From the NCBI GenBank assembly GCA_009667805.1, contig CM019064.1, positions 274,889,662 through 274,953,661 of the forward strand: a stretch of DNA of 64,000 nucleotides, given 5' to 3'. Made by a program: the position numbers and the translations under genes. The stretch comes from Leptobrachium leishanense (lineage: Eukaryota > Chordata > Amphibia > Anura > Megophryidae). The notes under the pieces were generated by a model that was not told the DNA's origin, ran no database searches, and was given only the letters and a program-made list of their open reading frames with translations. Positions 24,721-35,507 of the stretch are shown piece by piece (the stretch's first letter is position 1; each line of letters starts with the position of its first letter).

Positions 24721-25190
24721 AGACACTGGTATTATGCATGGCAGACTGGTATTATGCATTGCAGACTGGCATTGTGCATGGCAGACTGGTAATATGGCTG
24801 GCGAACTGGTAATATGTTTGGCAGACTGGTAATATGTTTGGCAGACTGGTAATATGTTTGGCAGACTGGTATTGTGCATGGCAGACTGGTAATATGGCTG
24901 GCAGACTGGTAATATGGCTGGCAGACTGGTATTGTGCATGGCAGACTGGTAATATGGCTGGCAAACTGGTAATATGTCTGGCAGACTGGTATTGTACATG
25001 GCAGACTGGCAATAAGGCTGGCAGACTGGTTTTGTGCATGGGAGACTGGTATTGTGCATGGCAGACTGGTATTGTGCATGGCAATGTGCATGGCAGACCA
25101 GTATTGTGCATGGCAGACTGGTACTGTGCATGGCAGACTGGTATTGTGCATGGCAATGTGCATGGCAGACTGGTAATATGGCTGGCAGAC
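24721..25190. repeat. 20-bp minisatellite (about 23 copies)
   Basis: Tandem 20-bp unit ggcagactggtaatatggct, alternating with a subtype ggcagactggtattgtgcat. Because most units lack stops in several frames, long frames open on both strands (up to 265 codons on the minus strand). They have periodic composition with no sign of a real protein. Confidence 0.9.
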
Positions 25191-25316
25191 CGGGCGCCGA
25201 GGAGATGGAGGCCGGGCGCCGAGGAGATGGAGGCCGGGCGCTGAGAAGATGGAGGCCAGGGCGCCGAGGAGACGGAGGCCGAGCGCCGAGGAGACGGAGG
25301 CCGAGCACCGAGGAGA
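25191..25316. repeat. 22-bp GC-rich minisatellite (about 6 copies)
   Basis: Tandem 22-bp unit gccgggcgccgaggagatgg + ag with variants, immediately following the 20-bp array. Confidence 0.85.
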
Positions 25317-25321
25317 TAAAC

Positions 25322-25377
25322 AAATCCGATCCATTGGAGAGGCGCTGTGGTGTGCGCCTCTGCAATGGATCGGATTT
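25322..25377. repeat. 24-bp-stem hairpin with 8-base loop
   Basis: Arms 25322-25345 and 25354-25377 are inverted repeats with a single mismatch (aaatccgatccattg... / ...caatggatcggattt) around the loop tgtggtgt. It sits directly after the minisatellites. Confidence 0.9.
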
Positions 25378-25997
25378 GGTTTGTCCTTCGCGCACGCCGG
25401 CTGTGCGCCTGCCGCGGCCGTTGGATGCGCACGCAGCCAACCGCCGCAGGTTGCGCGCGCATGCGCAGTCCGTTTTTTGGGCGACGGACACGCCGGAGCT
25501 TATTGTATTATGATATAGATTGCAGGAATGAAAGTTTCTAAACTATAGATGGTGTCCCTTATCCTGCACAATTTCAAATTCGATCTGTCTTTCAAGCACA
25601 AAGGATAAATTTCTTTTGTGTCAAATACCGAAGACTTGATAATAGCCAAAAAATATGGTCAGATCTCCTACTTATGGGGATTTATAGTGATTTTAAGATG
25701 ATTATTAGCAAAGCAGCTTCCACAAAATAACAATAGATTATAAAACTATCTAATATGATGGCAACATGACAGTAATACCTTGTACTGTATATATTGATTG
25801 CTGGCCTTTATAACCCCTTGAATCTTATCCCTGCACAGCAGAGAGTGACCCCAGAGCTCTCCCTGTATTCTGCCCTCTCCCCGACTTTTATAATGCAGTA
25901 GTAAATGTTGTTGAGCTTTTTGTTATAATTAGAATTGGTGCTGGTCTTTGTACCTTCTTTGCTCTAACACAAGGTGACAGGAGTTATATCTCCCTTG
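25378..25997. other. Intronic sequence, GC-rich then AT-rich
   Basis: 25378-25500 is CpG-rich with short inverted repeats and looks like part of the preceding repeat complex. The remainder shows nothing. Its last part (25790-25990) is similar to 16070-16270 ('ttataacccc...tgaatcttat', 'agagctct...ctgtgttctgccct'-like), so both may be copies of one unclassified repeat. Confidence 0.45.
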
Positions 25998-26528
25998 CAG
26001 GGCCGGCCCAACCATGGGACATTTTGGAGCAACCGCCTCAAGCAGCAAATTCTGGGGGGGCAGCAAATTTTGCCGCTGGGCCCCTGCACTGTTTTTTTTT
26101 ATTTTATCAGCACCGTTGCGCCGGCATCTCTTGGAGGAAAGCACAGTGACAGGTCCCACAGTCCTACGCTAGACTCGAGTGCCAGCGATCTCTGACCTGT
26201 CAGCTGACCGCCGGTGCTCATTGACTGTGTCAGAGTCTCTGCCACAGTCAATGAGCCCCGGTGGTCAGCTGACAGGTCATCAGAGATCACCGGTGCTCGA
26301 GTCCAGTATGGGACGTGATCTTTGGTGTGTGCGCGAAGCACATATTGATTGCAAATCCACAATCACCCGGACCACCAAGAATTTATCGGACCTGGGCTCA
26401 TACGCACATTACTGTGAGTTGTATTGCTGTGGAGCTCTGTGATATGCTCATACATGTCACGTGTCTTTTTTTTGGGGGCAGCATTTCATCCATCGCTCCA
26501 GGCAGCACAGTGGCTTGGGCCGGCCCTG
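25998..26528. mobile_element. hAT-type non-autonomous element CAGGGCCGGCCC (531 bp)
   Basis: Inverted ends CAGGGCCGGCCCAA and TTGGGCCGGCCCTG. The flanking octamers ctcccttg and ctcactgg agree at 6 of 8 positions, as for a worn hAT duplication. Inside are a long hairpin (about 26153-26317) and one copy of the 62-bp 'gctgtggagctctgtga' unit at 26398-26455. No transposase. Confidence 0.65.
26169..26307. repeat. Long hairpin (~60-bp arms)
   Basis: Left arm 26169-26229 and right arm 26243-26307 are inverted repeats with a few mismatches, centred on tcagagtctctgc. They share ctcgag, gatctctga/tcagagatc and tgtcagctgacc/ggtcagctgaca. The pairing extends weakly outward to GTCCCA/TGGGAC. Confidence 0.8.
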
Positions 26529-28085
26529 CTCACTGGGCATTCTGTTTCTCACCATGGAGAATACTAATTTTGCATTAAACAGGTATGCAAAGGGCTTTTC
26601 TATGCTATTCTTGGATTTAATTGAGTTGTAGTGCAAAATTGTGTGTATATGGTTCTGGTTGTGAAAAGGTTATTTAGGAATACAGAATACATCAGCAAAA
26701 GTATAATTATTACAATATTTGCTTGTTTTAGCATCATATTACTGAGTTCATCCTGGATTGTTACACTAGAATAGCTCCATTCTGTGTTTCCTGTCTCCCA
26801 GACTCTTTTTCAATCATTTCTCTGCACTGTATATTAGAAGAATACCAGAGTGCTATACATATATTCAATGTTGTTACATAAGGAATCAATTGGCTTCCAC
26901 GTTTGCCAATAAAGACAAAAGGAAAGTCTGTTTTTTTTCTGTTCCGATTCCCATCCTGTAGATTTATTTAAATCTTTTATGGTCTTTGCTTTTACCTCTT
27001 TATTAGTGTTATAAGGATACTCTATTAAAAATAATAATAATAATTCCTATTGTTCTGTCCTTCAATAATAGGACAAATCCTGCTGTCAGCCACTGCCCAA
27101 TTTTTTTTTTAAATATTTTATTTATTCAAGGTGATTTTACTCATCTGTTCTCCCTTGCCATGCATAGCTCCTCCTCTTCAGCTCAGGAACTCTCGAACCT
27201 GGAATTATTTGAAGTTTTTCCAAGCAATTTCTGCTCATACGCATCTAGTACAGAGTAGGAACTGCAAATTGCGCGCCACTGCGGGATTTGCACACTTTAC
27301 ATACACAAGTTCCATAGTGCCTGTGCAGAACAATGGATTGGAGCTGTGCACACATGCACAGATCCGAACCATCGGCTGCTTCTCTGAGACCACTCGTTAA
27401 CGCGGGTGGTCTCAGAGGATAATGTTGGCATGGTCTCTGCATGCTGAAGTCAGTAGTGACCAATCTGATGACTTACAGCTGGGAAATTCAAAATCACGGC
27501 TGCTGCGGACACTGGGTGGGGTGAAGGTAACTCCTCCACTTCACCAAGTGATATCTCCAGTTTGGGGCAGGAGGGAGGGGGAAGATGAAGGGGGCACCCC
27601 TCCCATCCTGACCACTTTGAAGATAATGTGGTTTGGATAAGTAGATTATCCCTTTAAATGTCTTTCATTCTGTCTATACACATTCTGTTATATTCTGGGT
27701 TATGACACTCTTACATACAATACATACACATACAAACACATTCTTCAGTGGCTTGCTAAAATGATGTAGAAATAAGTGTCTTACATGTGCGTTTTTATAA
27801 AAATATGATTTTTATTATTATAGCCTCAGAAGTAGAGTTTTTGATTTGTTTTATAATATCTCTTTCGCACAGTTAAATGAGTGTGACTTTTATCTTGTGC
27901 TTGGCTTTTGTGGACATTGATATGTGAATGTGTGTCCCATTACATAAAAATGTGCGTATATATTGTTAAAAAATGCAACCTATTCTATTTCTACTCACAA
28001 CTTGAATATCCTATGGGATACAATTTTGCTCAATGAGCAGAGCCCAAAAACTGATATGTTTCGGTGATCAATAAGCATTATAGAT
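26529..28085. other. Intronic sequence; perfect 12-bp-stem hairpin 27382-27417
   Basis: The hairpin ctctgagaccac / gtggtctcagag has a 12-base loop and lies in a GC-richer segment (27130-27650) that may be a MITE. Nothing else is identified. Confidence 0.5.
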
Positions 28086-28157
28086 TTATTTATTTATAAA
28101 GTATTTTATCAGGAAGGATTCATTGAGATTTCTCTCGTTTTCAAGTATGTCCTGGGT
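28086..28157 (-). repeat. Isolated ~72-bp L2-like LINE tail
   Basis: Minus-strand copy of the LINE terminal stem-loop with an (A)TAAATA tail, again beginning at the cccagg position. No coding part is attached. Confidence 0.75.
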
Positions 28158-28436
28158 GACATAAATGATCAATTCATTGTCATACAATATGTTGAATAAG
28201 CTACAGATCTAGGCAAAGCTACACAATCTGTCCAATGCTTCTCAATTCTTATCCATACCTGTATCTGCAATCCACACAATTTGTTTACTACATTGATAAC
28301 TGTGGTGAAAAATGGCCTGTTATTAATTTAGGGAAGAAAAACAGATAAGGTTTGTCCTTATGAGGTTAAAGTGCGTCTCAAATTGAAATTTAACAAGATT
28401 CCCTTTCTTTAAAAGTTCAACGATATATCGGAAGTT
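28158..28436. other. Intronic sequence, nothing identified
   Basis: No feature seen. Confidence 0.4.
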
Positions 28437-28883
28437 GTCAGGATCCGTTCCTGCATCATTGCCTGCATGTGGCAGCTACTTGAAGAGTGCTGCCATCGAC
28501 TGAACTAGTTAACTAACAGTTAATTCACTAACATACACCACACCCTCCTGCACAATAAAGGTTCTCTCTGCCCTTCCCACTGTCCTCCATTATTGTAGCT
28601 CATTCAATGAGACAGAGAGGTGCTACACCCTGCTCTGATCCTGTGTTATTCCTGATCCAGATAACCCAGCCTACCCTGAACCCTATCCGGAGACCTGTTC
28701 CTGTTCATCCACCTTACCCTCTGGTTCCTCCATCATTAACTCCCATCATCCTGCAATATTCTACCTGATCAGCTTCTGCTTGTCCTCCAATCCTCATACC
28801 CATCTACGCCAAACCAGTTACTCCTGCATACTGGGCTCAGGCCACCCTGTACCTGCGCTGTCACTCCAGTGGCATATCCTGAC
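28437..28883. mobile_element. GTCAGGATCC-type non-autonomous element, copy 1 (447 bp)
   Basis: Begins GTCAGGATCC and ends ATATCCTGAC. Related, in opposite orientation, to 45461-45872: both contain 'aataaagg...ctctgccc', a 'cattgtagctc/cattacagctc' string, 'gagaggtgctac/gtgaggtgctac' and an internal 'agttaac'. Flanks ggaagtt and agaagta suggest a worn 7-bp duplication. Superfamily not assigned. Confidence 0.55.
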
Positions 28884-29544
28884 AGAAGTATGCATTATAC
28901 ATCAGCTTGTCCGGTCCTCTTGTGACTGTTATTAATAAGCTATACCAATACATATACATGATTGATCTGAAGGTCACAGGAATTCCATTCCCTTATAATA
29001 AAAAAAAAAAGCCAAGCTTAAGACAAACGTGTAATTGAAAGGGTAGCTAGCTGTGTTTTGGAAATATCTGGAATTCTATGTTGATGATTTGGGTTGTGGA
29101 GTAAGGCTTTGCTTTGTGAAAACATTGGAATTTTTGAGACTGAACATGGCGAATCTGGAGTAAATATCAGTATGACCTTACATATTCCTTTACATGAATG
29201 ACTGGAGTTGCTTTAATCTCTTCACAACAAAGGCACGTAAACAAAAAACTACTGTAATTAAAGTATGATGAACCCATGTGATAAATCAATAAAGACTCTG
29301 TTCAGTAATCCATGCAGAACCAAATATTTATTCAGAAATAGAATTTAACTTTAGATGTTTAGTTTGCTTACAATTCTGTTGCCAGTATGGTTGAAACATA
29401 GCAAAAGCATAATTCTCAATAGCTGAACTGAGGAAATAGCCCCACTGAGATAACAATCTGCACGTATTCATTGAAAAAGAATATATGGATCTTGTACTCA
29501 ATCAATCATACAGTATAAACTGTACCGATATCAGGTGTTCTATA
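28884..29544. other. Intronic sequence, nothing identified
   Basis: AT-rich, with no recognisable element. Confidence 0.4.
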
Positions 29545-29967
29545 CAGGGCTGCCATCAGAAATCCCGGGGACCCTTACTGAACCACTGGCCATGCCGCCC
29601 TTTCCATCAGTTGGCTATTTCCATAAACTAATTAAGAATTAAACATTTTGCCTCCTCTGCTGTTTTCCTTCTATCACAGGGAGTGTGTTAAATCCCTGGT
29701 GGGGGAGTGTTCACTCTGAAGCTATACTTGGTGAAGACCATATTAATCACTCACTCAGTGATTAGCCAGAGGACTTTTACTTGCCTCAGATGCTGCAGCC
29801 CACCGGGAAATTTCCTGGTATTCCAATAGGTCAGTCCATGGTAAGGAAGAGCCCTTACATCTGAGGTACATGGACCAGTTACACAGCCTTTGGTAAGGGT
29901 CTGGGCCCCTTTGAGCTGCTGGGCCCCTGAACATATCATGGGCTGTCATCCCCTGATGGCTGTCCTG
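29545..29967. mobile_element. hAT-like MITE CAGGGCTGCCATCAG (423 bp)
   Basis: Left end CAGGGCTGCCATCAG; right end CTGATGGCTGTCCTG, an inverted repeat with two changes. The putative 8-bp flanks gttctata and actttata match only partly. No transposase. Confidence 0.55.
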
Positions 29968-30455
29968 ACTTTATAGCCCTCTGGAGTAAATAACAACAAC
30001 ATAATCTGTGGGGGGAAAAGTAGACATCCAGGCAATCCTTAATGGCAAAGTGGTAATTTATTGGAAAACCACAATGTTTCAGCTGCCCAATGTTAGGCTT
30101 GAGAAAATCTGCAGCTCACCCGAAATGCCGTTTTCCAATAAAGTGCCTGGTTCCTCTACTTTTGCCTACCAGCTTTCTTGAAAAAGCAGAGCAAAATTCT
30201 CCCTTTCTGGATAGATCCACCCATTCCATAGCACAACACATCCCCTCTGCAGGCAGACTCATTGAAGCCTGGGGGCTGACATGACCCCTCTCTGGGCAGG
30301 CCCACCTTTTTAGGCATTGGTAGTGATGCAAATCATGTCACGGACACGCCTCTTAGACTCCGACACAATCGAATACCTCCCAATGTTGGGAGATATGCAG
30401 CAGAGGATCATTTCTAGGGACCTGGTACTAATACAGATAGGACCAGCACTCTGAG
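29968..30455. other. Intronic sequence, possible retroelement end near 30000-30115
   Basis: The segment 'aatttattggaaaaccacaa' through 'tttcagctgcccaatg' resembles 3' ends of Penelope-type or related repeats, but this is only suggestive. Confidence 0.3.
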
Positions 30456-31190
30456 ACAAACCACAATATGTTTACAAAAAGGAAGTGGGCGCTGGAGCGG
30501 CAGTAAGTGGAGGGGAAGAAAACCACAGAATTGGAGCAGTACAGCAGCTAAGCACTCAGATAGGGTCTATCCCAAAAGACCCAAAAGAAATATATGTGAA
30601 ATCAGGAATAGAGAGCAGCGCTCGTACGAAACCCCACTTCCGTGGGAGGAAAAGGAAACACCACAATAAGGGGAAGTGCACCCCAAGAATATTGCAGAAA
30701 AAATACTGCACAAAAATAATGACCTGCGTGAACTTCAGTCCAATGGATGTAGGTAGAGGTCAATGTACATGTAAAGAAAAACACACATATTTTTGTACGG
30801 GCATACTGCACTATATATCAGATGGATATGTGGGAAATAAACTCACATATGGTGGAGCCTGTACAATATAGGCTCAATATGATCGCAGTGGGTCTCTTCA
30901 GGGATGACCCCGTCCCGTCTTCATAAAGTGCCAATGGTTACTCGCATGCCCCATACATGAAATAAAACAGATGCACACCATAGTACAGCATTGCAAGCCA
31001 CACAATATAAAGACCAAGTGGTTACAGCACTTACGTGGTAAAGAGCCTGTGTAAGTTCACTGGCTCTGTATATGCGCCTGGGTGTAAATGGGGATACACC
31101 AATCCCCTTTCCACAGGATAAAAAATGGAAAGCAGGCAGACCACCAGATAAAAAAGCGATTTAATACTGAAATGAAATAAAAAGATACAT

Positions 31191-31230
31191 CCAAAACGCG
31201 TTTCGCTGCCAACGCAGCTTCATCAGTTGG
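31191..31230 (-). ncRNA. Hammerhead ribozyme motif, left PLE arm (core intact)
   Basis: Read on the minus strand: stem I CCAA, core CTGATGA, stem II GCTGC-gttg-GCAGC, core GAAA, palindromic ACGCGT, T, stem I TTGG. All conserved core bases are present. Penelope-like elements are known to carry such minimal type I hammerheads in their terminal regions. The near-absent stem III means folding probably needs two copies paired through ACGCGT. Confidence 0.82.
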
Positions 31231-32058
31231 TGTCCAAAAAGAAAAAGAAAATATACATTATAAATGTATGTCTGTCAGATTGATTATCACGATCATCAGT
31301 GGAACAGATTGGCAGGTGTGTTCAAAAACCGCGCCACTTCCGATCCTCTCTGCGTTCCAGCCTGGTCTCCGGCACTTCCGGAATCCCCTCTCCGGAAAGG
31401 GAATGACGTATTTTACTATGCGAAGGCGGGCGCATGCGCCGCAAGGTCCAGCCTTCAGCCTTCCTATCACACTTTGCTCGCATCCCATTCGATTCCACAG
31501 ACGCCGCCTCCGAAGAGAAAGGGAAGGTCCTCTATCCCGACAGCAAGTCCGCCAGGCTGCATATATATGCGCCACAAGTCCTCATTTAAGGGGTACATTC
31601 CATTAGGGTATACAAGCCTCCATAAAGCATGGGTTCCATATGCAGAAAAAGGGAAAGAGAGAACACATATGTGGAAAGAGGGCATATAGACATATGAATC
31701 ATGGATCGGATGACACAAAACATATCGGTATAAGAATACATATATTCAAAAACAGTATATATGTACAATCCCGAATACACCACATCCTGCGACACAGATG
31801 AGGGTAACATAACCCCACCATAATCTAAATAGATCGTAAATGGATGTAGGAGGGATAGTAAAAAATGAAATGAAAAATAAAAAATAAGGGAATATAAAAA
31901 TATAAAAATGCAGATAATGATAATAACATACACAGGGTATGAATCTGCATATGAAGATACATAATGGTCAAAAGTTCTCCATAATGGGAGAAAACGTAGA
32001 GACCTTAAATAATTCAGCAAAGACAGCAAAAATGATACAAAATATCTTATAAAATTTC

Positions 32059-32504
32059 TTATAAAAAATGACGAACTTCAAAGTCACTGTTGAGGCCAGC
32101 AGGGATCAGAGTACCGCATTCAAAGATAAACCTCATTTCTTCCTTAGCCAAAAGAAGGTCCAAATCGCCACCCCTCCAACTTTTCTTAACCTTCTTAAGG
32201 ATGCAGAATTCTAATCCTGCTGGATCTTGTGCATGTACTTCTTTAAAATGCAAGGATAAACTATGTAGCTCATAACCCTTTCTTATGTTACGGAGGTGTT
32301 CTCCCAATCTAACAGATAGGGGTCTCGATGTCCTTCCAATATAATTAAGTCCGCACGGACATGTGAGGCAATATATAACATATTTGGAGGCACAATTAAG
32401 TATACCCTTAATGCGTATACTCTTACCACCTATAGTGACATCATGGGTTCTTTTAACCTTACAGTGGTTCCTACAACCCAAACATTTCCCACACTTGTAG
32501 AAAC
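32059..32504 (-). pseudogene. PLE GIY-YIG endonuclease domain, left arm (5' truncated)
   Basis: This minus-strand frame encodes the C-terminal endonuclease of a Penelope-like element, the domain that nicks target DNA for reverse transcription. It starts inside the Cys-rich motif (FYKCGKCLGC in the partner arm), then has RTHDVTIGGKSIRIKG, the GIY-YIG core VIYCLTCPCGLNYIGRT, SVRLGEHLRNI with the conserved Arg and the EH pair, LHFKEVH, and a C-terminal FECGTLIPAGLNSDF. The frame is open to its stop at 32059. It is cut at the palindrome junction (32504), so RT and linker are missing. It differs from the right copy at very few residues (HAQDP against HVQDP). Confidence 0.88.
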
Positions 32505-33023
32505 AAGGACATTGTGGTTAATAGTGCGTTTGTAGGTAGGAGGGACAAGGGAGTCCGCATATTAGGGGTTCAGGATGGTTTCTACAAGTGTGGGAAATGT
32601 TTGGGTTGTAAGAACCACTGTAAGGTTAAAAGAACCCATGATGTCACTATAGGTGGTAAGAGTATACGCATTAAGGGTATACTTAATTGTGCCTCCAAAT
32701 ATGTTATATATTGCCTCACATGTCCGTGCGGACTTAATTATATTGGAAGGACATCGAGACCCCTATCTGTTAGATTGGGAGAACACCTCCGTAACATAAG
32801 AAAGGGTTATGAGCTACATAGTTTATCCTTGCATTTTAAAGAAGTACATGTACAAGATCCAGCAGGATTAGAATTCTGCATCCTTAAGAAGGTTAAGAAA
32901 AGTTGGAGGGGTGGCGATTTGGACCTTCTTTTGGCTAAGGAAGAAATGAGGTTTATCTTTGAATGCGGTACTCTGATCCCTGCTGGCCTCAACAGTGACT
33001 TTGAAGTTCGTCATTTTTTATAA
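32505..33023 (+). pseudogene. PLE GIY-YIG endonuclease domain, right arm (5' truncated)
   Basis: The + strand counterpart reads KDIVVNSAFVGRRDKG from the spacer, the zinc-binding CGKCLGCKNHC, then YCLTCPCGLNYIGRTSRPLS, VRLGEHLRNIRKG, and ends at 33023. It extends 73 bp further 5' than the left copy, so the two copies were truncated at different points. The domain appears complete, including the CPCG-YIG arrangement typical of Penelope-like endonucleases. There is no reverse transcriptase upstream and no evident promoter, so expression as an active enzyme is unlikely. Confidence 0.88.
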
Positions 33024-33851
33024 GAAATTTTATAAGATATTTTGTATCATTTTTGCTGTCTTTGCTGAATTATTTAGGATCTCTACGTTTTCTCCCATTA
33101 TGGAGAACTTTTGACCATTATGTATCTTCATATGCAGATTCATACCCTGTGTATGTTATTATCATTATCTGCATTTTTATATTTTTATATTCCCTTATTT
33201 TTTATTTTTCATTTCATTTTTTACTAATCCCTCCTACATCCATTTACGATCTATTTAGATTATGGTGGGGTTATGTTACCCTCATCTGTGTCGCAGGATG
33301 TGGTGTATTCGGGATTGTACATATATACTGTTTTTGAATATATGTATTCTTATACCGATATGTTTTGCGTCATCCGATCCATGATTCATATGTCTATATG
33401 CCCTCTTTCCACATATGTGTTCTCTCTTTCCCTTTTTCTGCATATGGAACCCATGCTTTATGGAGGCTTGTATACCCTAATGGAATGTACCCCTTAAATG
33501 AGGACTTGTGGCGCATATATATGCAGCCTGGCGGACTTGCTGTCGGGATAGAGGACCTTCCCTTTCTCTTCGGAGGCGGCGTCTGTGGAATCGAATGGGA
33601 TGCGAGCAAAGTGTGATAGGAAGGCTGAAGGCTGGACCTTGCGGCGCATGCGCCCGCCTTCGCATAGTAAAATACGTCATTCCCTTTCCGGAGAGGGATT
33701 CCGGAAGTGCCGGAGACCAGGCTGGAACGCAGAGAGGATCGGAAGTGGCGCGGTTTTTGAACACACCTGCCAATCTGTTCCACTGATGATCGTGATTATA
33801 AATGTATGTCTGTCAGATTGATTATGTATATTTTCTTTTTCTTTTTGGACA

Positions 33852-33891
33852 CCAACTGATGGAGCTGCGTTGGCAGCGAAACGCGTTTTGG
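33852..33891 (+). ncRNA. Hammerhead ribozyme motif, right PLE arm (core changed)
   Basis: Mirror partner of the left-arm motif, identical except that the core box reads CTGATGG instead of CTGATGA. This changes the conserved A at core position 9. Stems I and II and GAAA are unchanged. The change is expected to reduce or abolish self-cleavage. Confidence 0.82.
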
Positions 33892-34500
33892 ATGTATCTT
33901 TTTATTTCATTTCAGTATTAAATCGCTTTTTTATCTGGTGGTCTGCCTGCTTTCCATTTTTTATCCTGTGGAAAGGGGATTGGTGTATCCCCATTTACAC
34001 CCAGGCGCATATACAGAGCCAGTGAACTTACACAGGCTCTTTACCACGTAAGTGCTGTAACCACTTGGTCTTTATATTGTGTGGCTTGCAATGCTGTACT
34101 ATGGTGTGCATCTGTTTTATTTCATGTATGGGGCATGCGAGTAACCATTGGCACTTTATGAAGACGGGACGGGGTCATCCCTGAAGAGATCCACTGCGAT
34201 CATATTGAGCCTATATTGTACAGGCTCCACCATATGTGAGTTTATTTCCCACATATCCATCTGATATTTTTGTACGGGCATACTGCACTATATATGTGTG
34301 TTTTTCTTTACATGTACATTGACCTCTACCTACATCCATTGGACTGAAGTTCACGCAGGTCATTATTTTTGTGCAGTATTTTTTCCGCAATATTCTTGGG
34401 GTGCACTTCCCCTTATTGTGGTGTTTCCTTTTCCTCCCACGGAAGTGGGGTTTCGTACGAGCGCTGCTCTCTATTCCTGATTTCACAAACCACAATATGT

Positions 34501-35507
34501 GGTCACAATATCACAGAGGCCAACTTCAATGTAGCAATACTGTCAAGCTCTTTGGTTTTTTGCACAATCTTCCCGCTTGAAAGGAAATTCAAACCTCGAC
34601 ACTGGAAATAATAACTGGATTCCACTCTTCATTCGCTTGTATTTAAGTTTAATTTCAATAAGTTGTGGGGTAAATTAAGTTGCTGTAGATTGATTAGGTG
34701 AATATGTGAATAGTTGAGTAGATGAGTAGTTGAATAGTGATAAATAGATAGCTGAATTAAAGTGATGAGTAGCTTAGCGATTAGAATTAGTGATGAATTA
34801 AAGCGATGATTTAAAGATGAAAAACCTTAAACAGAAAGAAATACAGAAATTGTATAAATACATTGCACATAAAGCTTGTTAATCATTACCTCTGTGCCAG
34901 TTTCATATACATCCACTAGCACACACTTCTAGAATATTATTACTGACAAAATATGTTTTAACGTAAAGAAAACAGACATGAAATGAGCTATTATAAAGAC
35001 TGCATGTGAAATCTCCTCACACTGAGCATGAAATAGATCTAAAAAAGTTAACTGACTGCATTTATTACTAAACTGGCTCAATTCCTTTTCTGTACATGAC
35101 TATGACACAATCCTTTCCTACATATGACTGTGAAAATAGTCTTTTAGCTCACCGGCTCCACTCCAGGATTTGAAGATGCTTGTAAATCTGTGCACTTTGT
35201 CATGTCCAGGTTGCCTGCCTCATGGGATGCCTGGAGCTCTCAGATGGCCCCTCCCTTCCTCTACAGCTCTGTCTCTGAGGCTGCTGGGAAGCCTGACCTC
35301 TGCTCTGACTGGCTGACCCTAACTGGAGCTGAATTGCATGCAGGGACAAGTAGTTCTCACAGACTCTTGCAGATTAAAATTACCTAAACTGAATTACAGT
35401 CTTTTTATTATCCCACTTGCTTGTTCATTAGCTGACTAATCTGTACCACTGCAGTTTGAATTGACAAATACACTTGGGCAAAAAAAAAAATGGGCTGGGC
35501 AGTGGGC
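34501..35507. other. Intronic sequence, nothing identified
   Basis: Begins with the target sequence following the PLE duplication. 34680-34830 has irregular 'gaatagttgagtagatgag' low-complexity repeats. Confidence 0.4.

Larger units (their letters stand above)
30456..34500. mobile_element. Penelope-like foldback unit with 16-bp flanking duplication
   Basis: Two 5'-truncated Penelope-like elements (PLEs) lie head to head. The left arm 30595-32504 is on the minus strand, the right arm 32578-34487 on the plus strand, each 1,910 bp, with a 73-bp spacer. By eye the arms are nearly identical, with scattered substitutions and single-base indels. The whole is bounded by a direct repeat ACAAACCACAATATGT (30456-30471 and 34485-34500), a perfect 16 bp. 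This indicates that the inverted dimer entered as one unit or was generated during insertion. The left copy carries 123 extra bases at its 3' end (30472-30594) that the right copy lacks. Each arm holds a GIY-YIG endonuclease frame and a long 3' region with a hammerhead motif. Neither has a reverse transcriptase, so it is non-autonomous. Confidence 0.85.

Noticed and set aside
24721..25190. Possible CRISPR-like array
   Set aside because: Units are contiguous 20-bp repeats without spacers, in a vertebrate-type intron.
24694..25491. 265-codon minus-strand open frame and overlapping frames on both strands
   Set aside because: Entirely 20- and 22-bp minisatellite; frames are open on both strands because the unit has few stops. 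No domain and strongly periodic.
31264..31689. Mirror-image frames of 105-147 codons in the PLE arms outside the endonuclease
   Set aside because: They lie in the PLE 3' region, occur on both strands, and show no similarity to known domains; they are doubled only because the arms are duplicated.
30595..34487. Palindrome as a pure assembly artefact
   Set aside because: The arms have substitutions, indels, different truncation points and flipped segments, and a perfect 16-bp target duplication encloses the unit; this is not expected from a simple mis-join. Long reads would still be the decisive test.
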